Numbered from the stretch's first letter, positions 47,894 to 59,091 are shown. The stretch: DNA of 64,000 bases from Mycolicibacterium tusciae (GCF_002086795.1 NZ_MVIM01000007.1:124001-188000); one strand, 5' to 3'. Notes: a model not told the origin generated them from the letters alone. A program made the numbers and translations.

Positions 47894-49057
47894 TTGGCCG
47901 GCGTTTTGTACGCGTACCTGTTTCTCGACGATTTCGTGCTGCTGTACCCGGTGTACACGCTGCTGTTCAGCGACACCGGACTGTCGGTATGGCAGATTTC
48001 GTCGCTGTTCGTCATGTGGTCGGTGTCCAGCCTGGTGCTCGAAGTGCCTTCGGGCGCGTGGGCGGACGCGACCTCACGCCGCAGGCTGGTGATCGCGGGT
48101 CCACTGCTGACGGCGGTCGCGTTCACGTTGTGGGTGGCGGCTCCCGGCTACTGGGTGTTCGCGCTCGGTTTTGTGCTCTGGGGCCTGAAGTCGGCGCTGA
48201 CGTCCGGCGCGTTGGAGGCACTCGTCTACGAGGAATTGCAGCGACTGCAGGCGACGGACAAATACGCCACCTTGATGGGACGCGGACAGGTCGCCGGTGT
48301 CCTGGCCGCGACGTGTTCTGGTGCAGTCGCGGCACCTATCATCTCGGCCGGCGGCTTCGCGGCGGTCGGCGCGGCCAGCGTCGCCGCGTCCGTGCTGGCG
48401 TCTGGCGTTGCAATGTTGTTCCCGGAGCACCGGATTCGCGGAGCCGACGAGCCCGAGCTCGGCTGGGCGGACACGTTGGCGGCTGGGACGCGAGAAGCCA
48501 GGCGGTCAGCATCCGTCCGCGCCGCGGTGATCCTCGTCGCGGTCGTCGGATCGGTGTGGGGTGCGCTCGATGAGTACACCCCGTTGCTGATCGAAAGCGG
48601 CGGCGTCACGGCGGCCGACGTCTCGCTGCTGATGGTCGTCGTTTGGGCGGGTGCATCGGCGGGCGGTCTGGCCGCGGGACGGGTGGCGCGCTGGGGATCG
48701 ACGGCGTTCGCGGCGCTTGTTGCTGGGGGCGCGGTGCTGATGGCGGCGGGTGCGCTGTCGAGACATCCCGCTGGCGTGCTCGCCCTCGCGGCCGCGTTCG
48801 GAGTGTTCCAATGCGCCACCATCGTCGCCGATACCCGCCTACAGAACAGCATCACTGGACCGGCCAGGGCGACCGTCACCTCGCTGGCGGGCATGTCGAC
48901 CGACGTCGCGACGCTCGCCGTCTATGGCAGCTACGCCGCGTTGGTCGATCTCAGCGGCCACCCCGGCGCTTTCGCGCTGCTGATGCTTCCGTACCTGGCA
49001 ATTGTCTTCTGGTTGCGGCTCGGACGGTTTGAACCGACGCGACCAGGGCACGCATAA
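47894..49057 (+). CDS. MFS transporter
   Basis: A 387-residue major facilitator with about 11-12 transmembrane helices. The loop after helix 2 reads EVPSGAWADATSRRRLV, the MFS motif A equivalent. Only TTG at 47894 (or later codons) can start it, because a TGA lies in frame at 47855-47857, so it may lack a few N-terminal residues compared with relatives. Substrate cannot be inferred. It ends 3 nt before the next gene. Confidence 0.82.
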   Translation: MAGVLYAYLFLDDFVLLYPVYTLLFSDTGLSVWQISSLFVMWSVSSLVLEVPSGAWADATSRRRLVIAGPLLTAVAFTLWVAAPGYWVFALGFVLWGLKSALTSGALEALVYEELQRLQATDKYATLMGRGQVAGVLAATCSGAVAAPIISAGGFAAVGAASVAASVLASGVAMLFPEHRIRGADEPELGWADTLAAGTREARRSASVRAAVILVAVVGSVWGALDEYTPLLIESGGVTAADVSLLMVVVWAGASAGGLAAGRVARWGSTAFAALVAGGAVLMAAGALSRHPAGVLALAAAFGVFQCATIVADTRLQNSITGPARATVTSLAGMSTDVATLAVYGSYAALVDLSGHPGAFALLMLPYLAIVFWLRLGRFEPTRPGHA

Positions 49058-49060
49058 CGC

Positions 49061-49429
49061 ATGTCTGTAACGAGTTTTCAGGATCTCCCGCTGGCCGACC
49101 GCGATCGTGAGTGGGATGGTTCGGCCGCCGAGAAGCGGGTGCGCAAGTGGGCGGACGCGGAGGACGGGCCGAACGGGAAGTATCGCGATGCGCATGTCTG
49201 GTACGACAGCGACAACAAGGACAACTTCACCGCCTACAAGCTGCTGATCGCCGACGTGGTGGGCGGCAAGCTGGTGGCCGTGCCGCGCGGTGTGATGGCC
49301 GCCGGCGGCATCATGAACGGTGCCCGCGGCGGCGTCGACCTGCCCAAGGACGACGTCGACCGCGTCAAGAGTCACCTCGCCAAGTACTACAAGAAGATGG
49401 GCGAAGACCCGCCATGGGAGCGCGGCTAG
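49061..49429 (+). CDS. Small conserved protein resembling phage head-protease tail domain
   Basis: A 122-residue soluble protein with many charged residues. Segments HVWYDSDNKDNFTAYKLLIA, AVPRGVMAAGGIMNGARGG and DVDRVKSHLAKYYKKMGEDP are striking. The last part resembles tails found on phage prohead proteases and small free-standing bacterial homologues, as I recall. No other phage gene is nearby. It starts 3 nt after the MFS stop, so it is probably co-transcribed. Function unknown. Confidence 0.68.
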   Translation: MSVTSFQDLPLADRDREWDGSAAEKRVRKWADAEDGPNGKYRDAHVWYDSDNKDNFTAYKLLIADVVGGKLVAVPRGVMAAGGIMNGARGGVDLPKDDVDRVKSHLAKYYKKMGEDPPWERG

Positions 49430-49442
49430 CTAGATTGCGTGG

Positions 49443-50312
49443 GTGAGCGCAGGCAGGTTCGCCCCGAGCCCATCTGCCGATCTGCACATCGGCAACCTGC
49501 GCACCGCGGTGCTCGCGTGGCTGTTCGCCCGCTCGACGGGGCGCCGATTCCTCATGCGCGTCGATGATCTCGACGACCGCACGTTCACCGATGTCGCCAA
49601 CCGCCAACTCGACGACCTGACCGCCATCGGCCTCACCTGGGATGAGCCTGCGGAGTGGCAGACCCAGCACTCCGCTCGCTACGACGGCGCCATAGCTGTG
49701 CTCTTCGACCGCGGATTGCTCTACGAATGCTATTGCAGCCGAAAGGATATCGCTCAGGCACCGCGCGCGCCGCACGCACCGCAGGGCGCATATCCGGGAA
49801 CGTGCCGGGACCTCACCGATGCCGAACGCTCCGAGAGACGCGGGCGACTGGGACGGCCGCCCGCGTTACGGCTGCGCACCGACGCCATCTCACACACCGT
49901 GCACGACCTGCTGCACGGTGACTACACCGGGATCGTCGACGACTTCGTGGTGCGCCGCGGCGACGGTGTCGCGGCATACAACCTGGCCGTCGTGGTCGAC
50001 GATGCGGCGCAGGGCATCGACCAGGTGGTGCGCGGTGACGACCTGCTGCCGTCGTCACCCCGTCAGGCGTATCTTGCCGCACTGCTCGGGTATCCGGAGC
50101 CGACGTACGCGCACGTGGCCTTGGTCCTGAACTCCGACGGCGCGCGGCTGGCCAAGCGCGACGGCGCCATCACGCTCGCCGAGATCGGCGTCGAACGGGC
50201 AATCAAGCAGATCGCCGATTCCCTTGGCTACCAAGCGAGCACCGTCGAGGAGATGCTGCCGCAGTTCGACCCGTCGAAGCTGCCCCGCCGGCCCTGGATC
50301 TACCGCCCCTAG
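49443..50312 (+). CDS. gluQ: Glutamyl-queuosine tRNA(Asp) synthetase
   Basis: GluQ charges glutamate onto the queuosine base in the anticodon of tRNA-Asp. The 289-residue protein is a shortened GluRS without the anticodon-binding domain. It has [19 protein letters not shown] (class I HIGH region), a zinc site ([13 protein letters not shown]) and LAKRDGA in place of KMSKS. GTG 49443 lies 6 nt after TAGATT (49431-49436), so it may have its own leaderless promoter. tgt, which inserts the queuosine precursor, is 7 kb away. Confidence 0.9.
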   Translation: MSAGRFAPSPSADLHIGNLRTAVLAWLFARSTGRRFLMRVDDLDDRTFTDVANRQLDDLTAIGLTWDEPAEWQTQHSARYDGAIAVLFDRGLLYECYCSRKDIAQAPRAPHAPQGAYPGTCRDLTDAERSERRGRLGRPPALRLRTDAISHTVHDLLHGDYTGIVDDFVVRRGDGVAAYNLAVVVDDAAQGIDQVVRGDDLLPSSPRQAYLAALLGYPEPTYAHVALVLNSDGARLAKRDGAITLAEIGVERAIKQIADSLGYQASTVEEMLPQFDPSKLPRRPWIYRP

Positions 50313-50316
50313 CTGC

Positions 50317-50374
50317 CGAACGTGGGTTACCCGCACGCTTTGAGTGCCTCAAGTGTGCGGGTAACCCACGTTCG
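50317..50374. terminator. Bidirectional terminator, 20-bp perfect stem
   Basis: CGAACGTGGGTTACCCGCAC (50317-50336) and GTGCGGGTAACCCACGTTCG (50355-50374) are perfect 20-bp arms around an 18-nt loop. The hairpin fills the 68-bp gap between convergent gluQ and the CoA-transferase gene. Stem length and perfection exceed what termination needs and suggest a dispersed hairpin family. Confidence 0.75.
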
Positions 50375-50380
50375 CGCTAG

Positions 50381-51703
50381 TCACTCGACGGGTGAGCGGC
50401 CGTTCGACGCCCGCTTCGCGGCGGCGATCAACTCGTCGCGGAACTGCGGATGTGCGATCGCGGCCAGTGCCTCGCCGCGCTCCGCGACCGTCCTGCCCTC
50501 CAACTCAGCCGCCCCGTACTCGGTGATGATCACGTCGACATGATGGCGCGGCGTGGTGATCACCGCTCCTGGACCGAACCAGGGAACGATCCGCGACTGC
50601 AGGTTCCCGTCCTTCTCGTACGTCGACGGCAGGCAGATCAGCGACCGGTCCGACAGCTCGAGCCCCGTACCCGCGACGAAGTCCTCGGCGCCGCCTATCC
50701 CGCTGAACTGGTCGCCGTTGATCGTGTCCGCGACGACCTGACCCTGAATGTCGACGGCCAGCCCCCCATTGACCGAGATCATGTGGGTGTTGGCCGCGAT
50801 CACCTCCGGCGAGTTGACGATCTCGACGGGGAGGAACGCGACGTCGGAGTTGCCGTCCAGCCAGGTGTAGAGCTCTGCAGAGCCGAACGCGAACGTCGTC
50901 ACGCTCACCCCCTTGTAAAGGCCTTTGCGCGCGTTGGAGATCTTTCCCGCCTGGTGCAAATGCATGCAGCCGTCGGTGAACATCTCGCTGTGCAGCCCGT
51001 AGTCGCCGCCGTCACCCTCGGCCAGCAGCGTGGCGATCTGATTGGGAATCGAACCGATGCCCGTCTGCAGCGTCGCACCGGACGGGACGAACTCGACGGC
51101 GTGCCGGGCGATCGCCTTGTCCGCCTCGGTGGGCGGCACGTCACCGCCGGGCAGCGCGAGCGGCGCGTCGGTCGAGTGCACAAGGATGTCGATCTCGTCG
51201 ACGCGCAGCGCGTGCCGATGCTCGTCACCCAGCCCGAACGTGCGCGGGTAGGCATCCGACACCTCGACGACGAGTAGCCGGTCGGAATCGGCTCCGGCGC
51301 GGTGCAATTCGTCGACCGTGCCGCCGGCGTGCAGTGACAGCGAGCACCAGCCGTCGGCATCGGGTGGCGCCGCGACCGTGGTCATCACGCGCGGGCACTG
51401 GCGTTCGAGCAGTGGCCCGAACCGCCGAAAGTCCGCGGGGGTGAAGGCGATGTCGGCGCCGCCGTCGCGCAGCGCCCGCTCGAGCGGGCCGAAGAATCCC
51501 GACAGATAGCGAACGCCCTTGCGCGAGAACAGTTCGGTGAGTACCCCGATCAATGCCCCGTAGACGCGCAGGTCGGTCCAGTCGTCACGTACACCGAGAG
51601 CGCGCAGGAACGCGGGCGGCTGGCCGGGCCCCAGTGGGATCCCCAACGTGTCGGCGGTCTGGATACGCGCGGCGGCCTGCTCGGCGCTGAGCTCCTCGGG
51701 CAT
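50381..51703 (-). CDS. Acetyl-CoA hydrolase/CoA-transferase family protein
   Basis: A 440-residue protein of the acetyl-CoA hydrolase/4-hydroxybutyrate CoA-transferase family. Visible are TLQTGIGSIPNQIATLL, DYGLHSEMFTDG with the catalytic Glu that forms the CoA thioester, and VDIQGQVVADTINGDQFSGIGG with an ITEYGAAELEG box near the end. ATG 51703 is preferred. The substrate acid (acetate, propionate, butyrate or 4-hydroxybutyrate) is not clear. It is divergent from the amino acid ABC transporter. Confidence 0.87.
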   Translation of the reverse strand: MPEELSAEQAAARIQTADTLGIPLGPGQPPAFLRALGVRDDWTDLRVYGALIGVLTELFSRKGVRYLSGFFGPLERALRDGGADIAFTPADFRRFGPLLERQCPRVMTTVAAPPDADGWCSLSLHAGGTVDELHRAGADSDRLLVVEVSDAYPRTFGLGDEHRHALRVDEIDILVHSTDAPLALPGGDVPPTEADKAIARHAVEFVPSGATLQTGIGSIPNQIATLLAEGDGGDYGLHSEMFTDGCMHLHQAGKISNARKGLYKGVSVTTFAFGSAELYTWLDGNSDVAFLPVEIVNSPEVIAANTHMISVNGGLAVDIQGQVVADTINGDQFSGIGGAEDFVAGTGLELSDRSLICLPSTYEKDGNLQSRIVPWFGPGAVITTPRHHVDVIITEYGAAELEGRTVAERGEALAAIAHPQFRDELIAAAKRASNGRSPVE

Positions 51704-51779
51704 GGCGCTAGCCAACCACACCGGCCTCAGCCTGAGCCGAACTATTGGTCGACCGGCGCGCGGTTGCTAACGTCCGGAA

Positions 51780-53234
51780 GTGCACCGTCTATCAAGATCG
51801 TTCCTCGCGGTACTCGTACTGACGGCGCTGCTGCTGACGGCATGCGGCTCGTCGGGTAGCGATAGCAGCGACCCCATCAACTCGGCAGGCGTACTGCGCG
51901 TGGGCACCGAAGGTGTCTATCCCCCGTACTCGTTCCACGACCCGAAACAGGGCGGACAGCTCGCGGGCTATGACGTCGACGTCGCGCGGGCGGTCGCCGA
52001 AAAGTTGGGCGTAGAGGTCGAATTCGTCGAAACGCCGTGGGACGCCATGTTCGCGGCCCTGGAGGCCGACCGCTTCGACATCGTCGCCAACGAGGTGACG
52101 ATCAGCGAGGAACGAAAACAGAAGTACGACCTCTCCGAGCCGTACTCGATCTCTCAGGGCGTGATTGTCACCCGCAAGGACGACAACTCGATCAACTCAG
52201 TGGCAGACCTGAAGGGCAAGCGGTCCGCCCAGAACCCCACCAGCAACTGGGCCGAAATCGCGCGCAACGCCGGTGCGGAGGTCGTGTCCGTCAACGGGTT
52301 CTCCGAGGCCATCACCGTACTCAACGACGGTCGGGTAGACGCCGTGGTCAACGACAGCATCACGGTGCTCGCCTATCAGGCCGAACATCCCGACGCGCCG
52401 CTCAAGGTGACCACCATTCCCGACGAACGCGGCGAGCAGGCGTTCGCGGCCCGCAAGGACAGTGGGCTGCTGCCAGAGCTGAACACCGCACTCGGCGAGC
52501 TGCGCGCCGACGGCACCTTGACCAAGATCTCGGAGCGCTACCTCGACGTCGATCTGTCCAAGGCGGGGCCGACGAGCACCTGGCAGCTCATCGGAGACAA
52601 CCTCTGGCCGCTGGCGCGGGCCGCGATCGAGAAGACGATTCCGCTGACAATCATCAGCTTTGTGGTCGGCCTGGCGATCGCACTCGTCGTAGCGCTGGCG
52701 CGACTGTCGTCGAACGTCGCCGTCTCGGGACTGGCGCGGTTCTACATCTCGATCATCCGCGGCACGCCTCTGCTCGTGCAGTTGTTCATCGTGTTCTATG
52801 CGCTGCCGCAGATCGGGGTGAAGATCGACCCGTTCCTCGCGGCGGTCATCGCGTTCTCGCTGAACGTCGGTGGGTATGCCGCCGAGATCATCCGTTCGGC
52901 GATCCTGAGTATTCCGAAGGGACAGTGGGAGGCCGCCGAGACCATCGGTCTCGATTACGTTGGCGCGCTTCGGCGGATCATCCTGCCGCAGGCCACCCGG
53001 GTTGCGGTGCCGCCGCTGTCGAACACCCTGATCTCACTGGTCAAGGACACGTCGTTGGCATCGACGATCCTGGTGACCGAACTGTTCAGGACCGCGCAGA
53101 ACGTCGCCGCACCAACCTTCGAGTTCTTCGCGCTGTACGGCACCGCGGCGTTGTACTACTGGATCATCTGCCTGGTGCTGTCCTTCGCCCAGAACCGATA
53201 TGAGCGCCGGCTGGAAAGGTATGTCGCACGATGA
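51780..53234 (+). CDS. Amino acid ABC transporter: fused lipoprotein receptor and permease
   Basis: A 484-residue fusion. Residues 1-21 are a lipoprotein signal (lipobox LLTAC), about 35-265 a family 3 solute-binding domain (VLRVGTEGVYPPYSF...), and about 275-484 a His/Glu/Gln-type permease with the EAAETIGLDYVGALRRIILPQA loop that contacts the ATPase. Fusion of receptor and permease is known in some polar amino acid systems. GTG 51780 follows TAACGT by 6 nt, a leaderless start. Translation is coupled to the ATPase gene (ATGA overlap). Confidence 0.92.
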   Translation: MHRLSRSFLAVLVLTALLLTACGSSGSDSSDPINSAGVLRVGTEGVYPPYSFHDPKQGGQLAGYDVDVARAVAEKLGVEVEFVETPWDAMFAALEADRFDIVANEVTISEERKQKYDLSEPYSISQGVIVTRKDDNSINSVADLKGKRSAQNPTSNWAEIARNAGAEVVSVNGFSEAITVLNDGRVDAVVNDSITVLAYQAEHPDAPLKVTTIPDERGEQAFAARKDSGLLPELNTALGELRADGTLTKISERYLDVDLSKAGPTSTWQLIGDNLWPLARAAIEKTIPLTIISFVVGLAIALVVALARLSSNVAVSGLARFYISIIRGTPLLVQLFIVFYALPQIGVKIDPFLAAVIAFSLNVGGYAAEIIRSAILSIPKGQWEAAETIGLDYVGALRRIILPQATRVAVPPLSNTLISLVKDTSLASTILVTELFRTAQNVAAPTFEFFALYGTAALYYWIICLVLSFAQNRYERRLERYVAR

Positions 53235-53986
53235 CCGAATACCGCGTGAAGGCGGAAGGCGTACAGAAAGCCTTCGGAGACAACAAGGTTCTCACCGATG
53301 TGTCTTTCGATGTGGCCCAAGGCTCGGTCACGGCCATCATCGGCCCGTCCGGCTCAGGGAAGACGACCCTGCTACGAGCGCTCAACGCGCTGGACGTCCC
53401 CGATGCCGGTCTGATCCGTGTCGGCGAGATCGAGATCGACTTCGCCAAGCCGGTGGCCAAGGATCAACTACGCCGCTACCGGGCACAGAGCGGCTTTGTA
53501 TTCCAGTCCCACAACCTTTTTCCCCACAAGACGGTGCTGCAGAACGTCACCGAGGGCCCGATCGTCGTGCAGAAGCGGCCGAAGGACCAGGCCGAGGCCG
53601 AGGCCGCCGCGCTGCTCGATCAGGTGGGCCTCGCCGAGAAGAAGGACCAGTACCCGTTTCAGTTGTCCGGCGGCCAGCAGCAGCGGGTCGGGATCGCACG
53701 CGCCCTGGCGCTCAAGCCGAAGGTCGTGCTGTTCGACGAGCCGACGTCGGCGCTCGACCCCGAACTGGTCGGCGAGGTGCTGTCGGTGATCAAGGATCTG
53801 GCCGTCGAAGGCTGGACGCTGGTGATCGTCACCCACGAAATCCAGTTCGCCAGGCAGGTTTCCGATCAAGTGCTGTTCACCGACCGCGGCGTCATCCTCG
53901 AAAAGGGGCCGCCGTCAGAGGTGATCGGCAATCCGAAGGAAGATCGCACCCGCCAGTTCCTGGACCGGATCCTGAACCCGCTCTAG
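53231..53986 (+). CDS. Amino acid ABC transporter ATPase
   Basis: A 251-residue ATPase of the GlnQ/HisP class: Walker A GPSGSGKTT, Q-loop FQSHNLFPH, signature LSGGQQQR, Walker B VVLFDEPTSALDPEL and switch His in VTHEIQFA. It works with the fused receptor-permease encoded just upstream, so this two-gene operon is a complete importer. The substrate is probably a polar or basic amino acid. The gene ends 4 bp into the convergent saccharopine dehydrogenase-like gene. Confidence 0.94.
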   Translation: MTEYRVKAEGVQKAFGDNKVLTDVSFDVAQGSVTAIIGPSGSGKTTLLRALNALDVPDAGLIRVGEIEIDFAKPVAKDQLRRYRAQSGFVFQSHNLFPHKTVLQNVTEGPIVVQKRPKDQAEAEAAALLDQVGLAEKKDQYPFQLSGGQQQRVGIARALALKPKVVLFDEPTSALDPELVGEVLSVIKDLAVEGWTLVIVTHEIQFARQVSDQVLFTDRGVILEKGPPSEVIGNPKEDRTRQFLDRILNPL

Positions 53987-55206
53987 TTCTCCAGTTCCTG
54001 CACGCCCCAGGGTGAGCCGTAGGCCGTCAACAGCTCCAGAAACGGCGCCGCATCGAACGCTTCGGGACCGCGCACGCCGCTGCCCGACCAGGTGCCGGTG
54101 GACAGAAGCTCCAGCGCCACAACGGGATTGACAGCGGTCTGCCATACCACACATTGGTGCCCGTACTCCGCCATCGACCACTCGTTGTCGACGACGTGAT
54201 ACAGGTAGGTCGACCGCGGGTTGCCGTCCTTGCCGGTGCCGGTCACCCATAGGCCCGCGCACGTCTTTCCCCGCATCACCGGCCCGAGCGTCGCCGGATC
54301 GGGCAGACAGGCCGCCACCACGTCCCGCGGACTCACCTGTACTGGGCCATTGGCGGACCCGACGGACACCCTGTCGGTGCGGTCGAGTCCCAGTTTGTGC
54401 AGGGTCTTGAGCACGTCGATGAACTCCTCACCGAGGCCGTACTTGAACGTCGCGCGTTTGCACTTCACCCAGCGCGGCATCAACAGCACCTCTTCATGCT
54501 CGACGTTGACACACTCGACCGGGCCGATACCGTCTGGGAAGTCGAAAATCTCTGGCTCGCTGAAGGGTTCGGTGGTGAACCAGCCGCGGTCGGCCTCCCA
54601 GACGACGGGCGGATTGAGGCACTCCTCGATGGTGGTCCAGATCGAGAACGACGGCGCGAACTCGTAGCCGTCGACCGTCAGATTCGAGCCGTCGCGGGTG
54701 CCCAGCTCGTCGATCTCGGAGAACAGATGATCGGCCGCGTAACGCGCGAACACATCGGACAGCCCGGGCTCGACACCGATACCGACCAGCGCCAGACGTC
54801 CCGCATCCGTCCACTGCTGCTCGGCGGCGAACTGCTCGTCGCCGAGTTTCACACCGGTCTTGCGGTACGGATCTCCCGAATGGCGCTGCGACAGGCTCAT
54901 CGCCATGTCGAGATAGTCGGCGCCACCGGCGAGCGCGCCGTTGAAGATCGGCATCACGAACCGCGGGTCGACGGCGTTCATCACGTGGGTGATCTGGTGG
55001 CGGCGCACCAGTTCGGCGACGGCGTCGGCCGACGACGCATCAACCTGTGCCGCGGTGAAACGGGCGTCCCCCGCAGCCTGGGCCGCATGCTGTGCCCGCG
55101 CTTCGTCGTAGTCGCTGACAACGAGCAGTTCGAAGAAGTCCCGGCGCACCGCGATCGCGCAGAACGCTGCCCCGACACCACCGGCACCCACCAGGAGAAT
55201 CCGCAT
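53983..55206 (-). CDS. Saccharopine dehydrogenase-family oxidoreductase
   Basis: A 407-residue NAD(P)-dependent enzyme starting MRILLVGAGGVGAAFCAIA (Rossmann loop), with MNAVDPRFVMPIFNGALAGG and DYLDMAMS typical of saccharopine dehydrogenase/LYS9-like proteins. Related enzymes act on saccharopine in lysine breakdown or on carboxynorspermidine. It lies between an amino acid importer and an amine oxidase, which supports a role in catabolism of a diamino acid such as lysine. Substrate not proven. Confidence 0.83.
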   Translation of the reverse strand: MRILLVGAGGVGAAFCAIAVRRDFFELLVVSDYDEARAQHAAQAAGDARFTAAQVDASSADAVAELVRRHQITHVMNAVDPRFVMPIFNGALAGGADYLDMAMSLSQRHSGDPYRKTGVKLGDEQFAAEQQWTDAGRLALVGIGVEPGLSDVFARYAADHLFSEIDELGTRDGSNLTVDGYEFAPSFSIWTTIEECLNPPVVWEADRGWFTTEPFSEPEIFDFPDGIGPVECVNVEHEEVLLMPRWVKCKRATFKYGLGEEFIDVLKTLHKLGLDRTDRVSVGSANGPVQVSPRDVVAACLPDPATLGPVMRGKTCAGLWVTGTGKDGNPRSTYLYHVVDNEWSMAEYGHQCVVWQTAVNPVVALELLSTGTWSGSGVRGPEAFDAAPFLELLTAYGSPWGVQELEN

Positions 55207-55288
55207 GCGCTAGACCGTACAGGCGAGGATTCCGCAGCAGATCTTGTCTATCTCAACTCAAAGCGAAGCACTGTGAGAAGGTTGGCCG

Positions 55289-56659
55289 ATGGTGCAGCCA
55301 TCGACCATGGAAGCGGACGTCATCGTCGTCGGAGCGGGACTCTCCGGCATGATCGCGGCACGAAAGCTGCTCGGGGCGGGACTCGTGCCGCTTGTCCTTG
55401 AGGCCGACGAACGGGTCGGTGGGCGGATCCTCACTCAAGAGGTGATGCCCGGGGTGCCGGTCGAACTCGGCGCCCAATGGATCGGCGACACGCACGAACG
55501 GATGTTCCGGCTGGCCGCCGAACTCGGAGTCGAGACCTACCCGCAATACGACCAGGGCGAGACGTCCTACGAACTCGTCAACTCCGGGGTGTTGCGCGAG
55601 AACGAGTTTCACTCCCGCTTCGAGTCGGAGCTGCAGGAGCTGGCCCTGGTACTGAAACGACTCGACGTGCTGGCCGCGGATGTTCCCGTCGAAGCGCCCT
55701 GGACGGCGCCGCGAGCGCTGGAGTGGGACGCCTTCACCGCCGGCGCTTGGTATGACGCGCAGGGTCTTTCACCGGTGGCTCGCAATCTGCTGGAGATCTG
55801 TACCGTCGGCATCCTTGCGGTCCCCACCGCCGAGGTGTCCTTCCTGCATCTGCTGTTCACGATCAAGACCTGTGGTGTGACGTCGGAGTTGTTCGCCGAA
55901 TCCGAGGGCGGCGCGCAGACGACTCGTTTCATCGGCGGCACCAGTGAGATCCCGAATCGGCTGGCGGCGCTGATCTCTGATCACATCGTGCTCGACGTGC
56001 CCGTCCAGCTGATCGAGCACACCGCCGACAGCGTCACCGTGCACTGCCGCGGCGGGGTGATCGCCCGCGGCCGACGCGTGATCGTCGCGATCTCGCCGAC
56101 GTTGGCCGGACGCATCATGTACGACCCGCCGCTGCCCGGCATTCGGGATCAGCTCACGCAGCGGCTACCCAACGGCTCGGCGATGAAGGCGTTCTTCATC
56201 TACGACGAACCGTTCTGGCGCAAGGACGGATTCAACGGTCAGCTCATCTCCGATATCGGTCCGGCCCGCATGTCCAACGACACGTGCCTGCCCGGTGACG
56301 ATCACGGGGTGATCCTGCTGTTCCTCGAGGGCGACCAGGCCCGCACGTGCGGTCGGCTGCCAGAGAATGAACGCCGCGAAGCGCTGACCGCCGAACTCGT
56401 GCGCCACTATGGCGACAGGGCAGCCAAGCCCGAGTTCTACGTCGACGGTGAATGGTCGGAGCGACAGTGGACGCGCGGTTGTTACAACGCCAACCACGGG
56501 CCACACGTGTGGACCACCTACGGCCCGGCACTCACGACGCCGATCGGCGTCATCCATTGGGCGTCAACCGATACCGCAACATATTGGAGCGCCTACATGG
56601 AGGGCGCGGTCGACGCCGGCGAACGCGCGGCGGCGGCCGTCATCGCCGAACTCTCCTAG
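55289..56659 (+). CDS. Flavin monoamine oxidase family protein
   Basis: A 456-residue FAD enzyme with the N-terminal VIVVGAGLSGMIAARKLL loop, ERVGGRILTQEVMPGVPVELGAQWIG and the C-terminal IHWASTDTATYWSAYMEGAVDAGERAA flavin box, a clear monoamine oxidase-type layout. It oxidises a primary amine to an aldehyde with H2O2 release. GAGAAGG precedes ATG 55289. It is divergent from the saccharopine dehydrogenase-like gene, so amine and amino acid breakdown may be linked. The amine is unknown. Confidence 0.88.
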   Translation: MVQPSTMEADVIVVGAGLSGMIAARKLLGAGLVPLVLEADERVGGRILTQEVMPGVPVELGAQWIGDTHERMFRLAAELGVETYPQYDQGETSYELVNSGVLRENEFHSRFESELQELALVLKRLDVLAADVPVEAPWTAPRALEWDAFTAGAWYDAQGLSPVARNLLEICTVGILAVPTAEVSFLHLLFTIKTCGVTSELFAESEGGAQTTRFIGGTSEIPNRLAALISDHIVLDVPVQLIEHTADSVTVHCRGGVIARGRRVIVAISPTLAGRIMYDPPLPGIRDQLTQRLPNGSAMKAFFIYDEPFWRKDGFNGQLISDIGPARMSNDTCLPGDDHGVILLFLEGDQARTCGRLPENERREALTAELVRHYGDRAAKPEFYVDGEWSERQWTRGCYNANHGPHVWTTYGPALTTPIGVIHWASTDTATYWSAYMEGAVDAGERAAAAVIAELS

Positions 56660-56711
56660 CGAATTCGGCGCGCTGACGTACCCTGGCGGTCGGTTTGCGC
56701 GCCGAATTCGC
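56659..56711. terminator. Bidirectional terminator between amine oxidase and tgt
   Basis: Perfect 15-bp arms GCGAATTCGGCGCGC (56659-56673) and GCGCGCCGAATTCGC (56697-56711) with a 23-nt loop span the gap between two convergent stop codons. The left arm begins on the last base of the amine oxidase stop. Convergent placement makes termination for both genes the simplest reading. Confidence 0.72.
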
Positions 56712-56715
56712 AAGG

Positions 56716-58424
<1,709 letters not shown>

Positions 58425-58557
58425 CTGCCCCCACGCTGCACATTCCGAACAGGCCACGTTTTCGTTCAATCCGGTGACCGCAGGGGTGCCGCGCACCATA
58501 CTGGCCGAGATGATCCGCCGATCTTGACGGGTCGCGCCGACAAGAAGGAGAACAGTG

Positions 58558-59022
58558 GTGAAGCGTGGGTTCGTGGTCGCCGTAGGCAGCATGGCCATCC
58601 TCGTCGCCGGTCTGTCCGGGTGTTCATCGGAAGACAAGAAGTCCGAGACGTCCGGCGAGACCTCGTCTGCCGCTTCAGCGGAGGGTAAGTCCACCGTCAC
58701 GATCGATGGAACGGACCAGGCTGTCCAGGGCACGGTCGTTTGCACCAGCATGGGCGGCAACATGAACATCGCGATCGGTGATGCCGCCACCGGAATTGCC
58801 GCGGTCGTCAGCGAGGGCGATGAGCCCACGGTGCAGTCGGTCGGCCTCGGCAACGTCAACGGCGTGACCCTGGGCTACCAGAGTGGATCGGGCCAGGGAG
58901 AGGCCAAGGCCGAGAAGGACGGCAGCACCTACAAGATTTCCGGCACCGCCACCGGTGTCGACATGGCCAACCCGTTGCAGCCGGTGAACAAGCCATTCGA
59001 GATCGAGGTCAGCTGCCCGTAG
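58558..59022 (+). CDS. lpqH: 19-kDa lipoprotein antigen LpqH
   Basis: A 154-residue precursor very similar to M. tuberculosis LpqH: lipobox VAGLSGC, a Ser/Thr/Glu-rich linker (probable O-glycosylation region), then [35 protein letters not shown] and [20 protein letters not shown], ending near a Cys. It is an abundant envelope lipoprotein and TLR2 ligand in pathogens. GTG 58558 is chosen over the adjacent GTG 58555 because AAGGAG (58545-58550) is then 7 nt away and the protein starts MKRG as in LpqH. Confidence 0.92.
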   Translation: MKRGFVVAVGSMAILVAGLSGCSSEDKKSETSGETSSAASAEGKSTVTIDGTDQAVQGTVVCTSMGGNMNIAIGDAATGIAAVVSEGDEPTVQSVGLGNVNGVTLGYQSGSGQGEAKAEKDGSTYKISGTATGVDMANPLQPVNKPFEIEVSCP

Positions 59023-59046
59023 TCGAGGCATACCAAGAGCGTTCAG

Positions 59047-59074
59047 CGGCGGCGTCCTGGAAGGGGCGCCGCCG
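59047..59074 (+). terminator. lpqH terminator hairpin
   Basis: CGGCGGCG (59047-59054) and CGCCGCCG (59067-59074) form a perfect 8-bp stem with a 12-nt loop, followed by TTGTCA, 24 nt after the lpqH stop. It could also serve the convergent DUF732 gene. Confidence 0.65.
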
Positions 59075-59091
59075 TTGTCATGTCGCGACGA

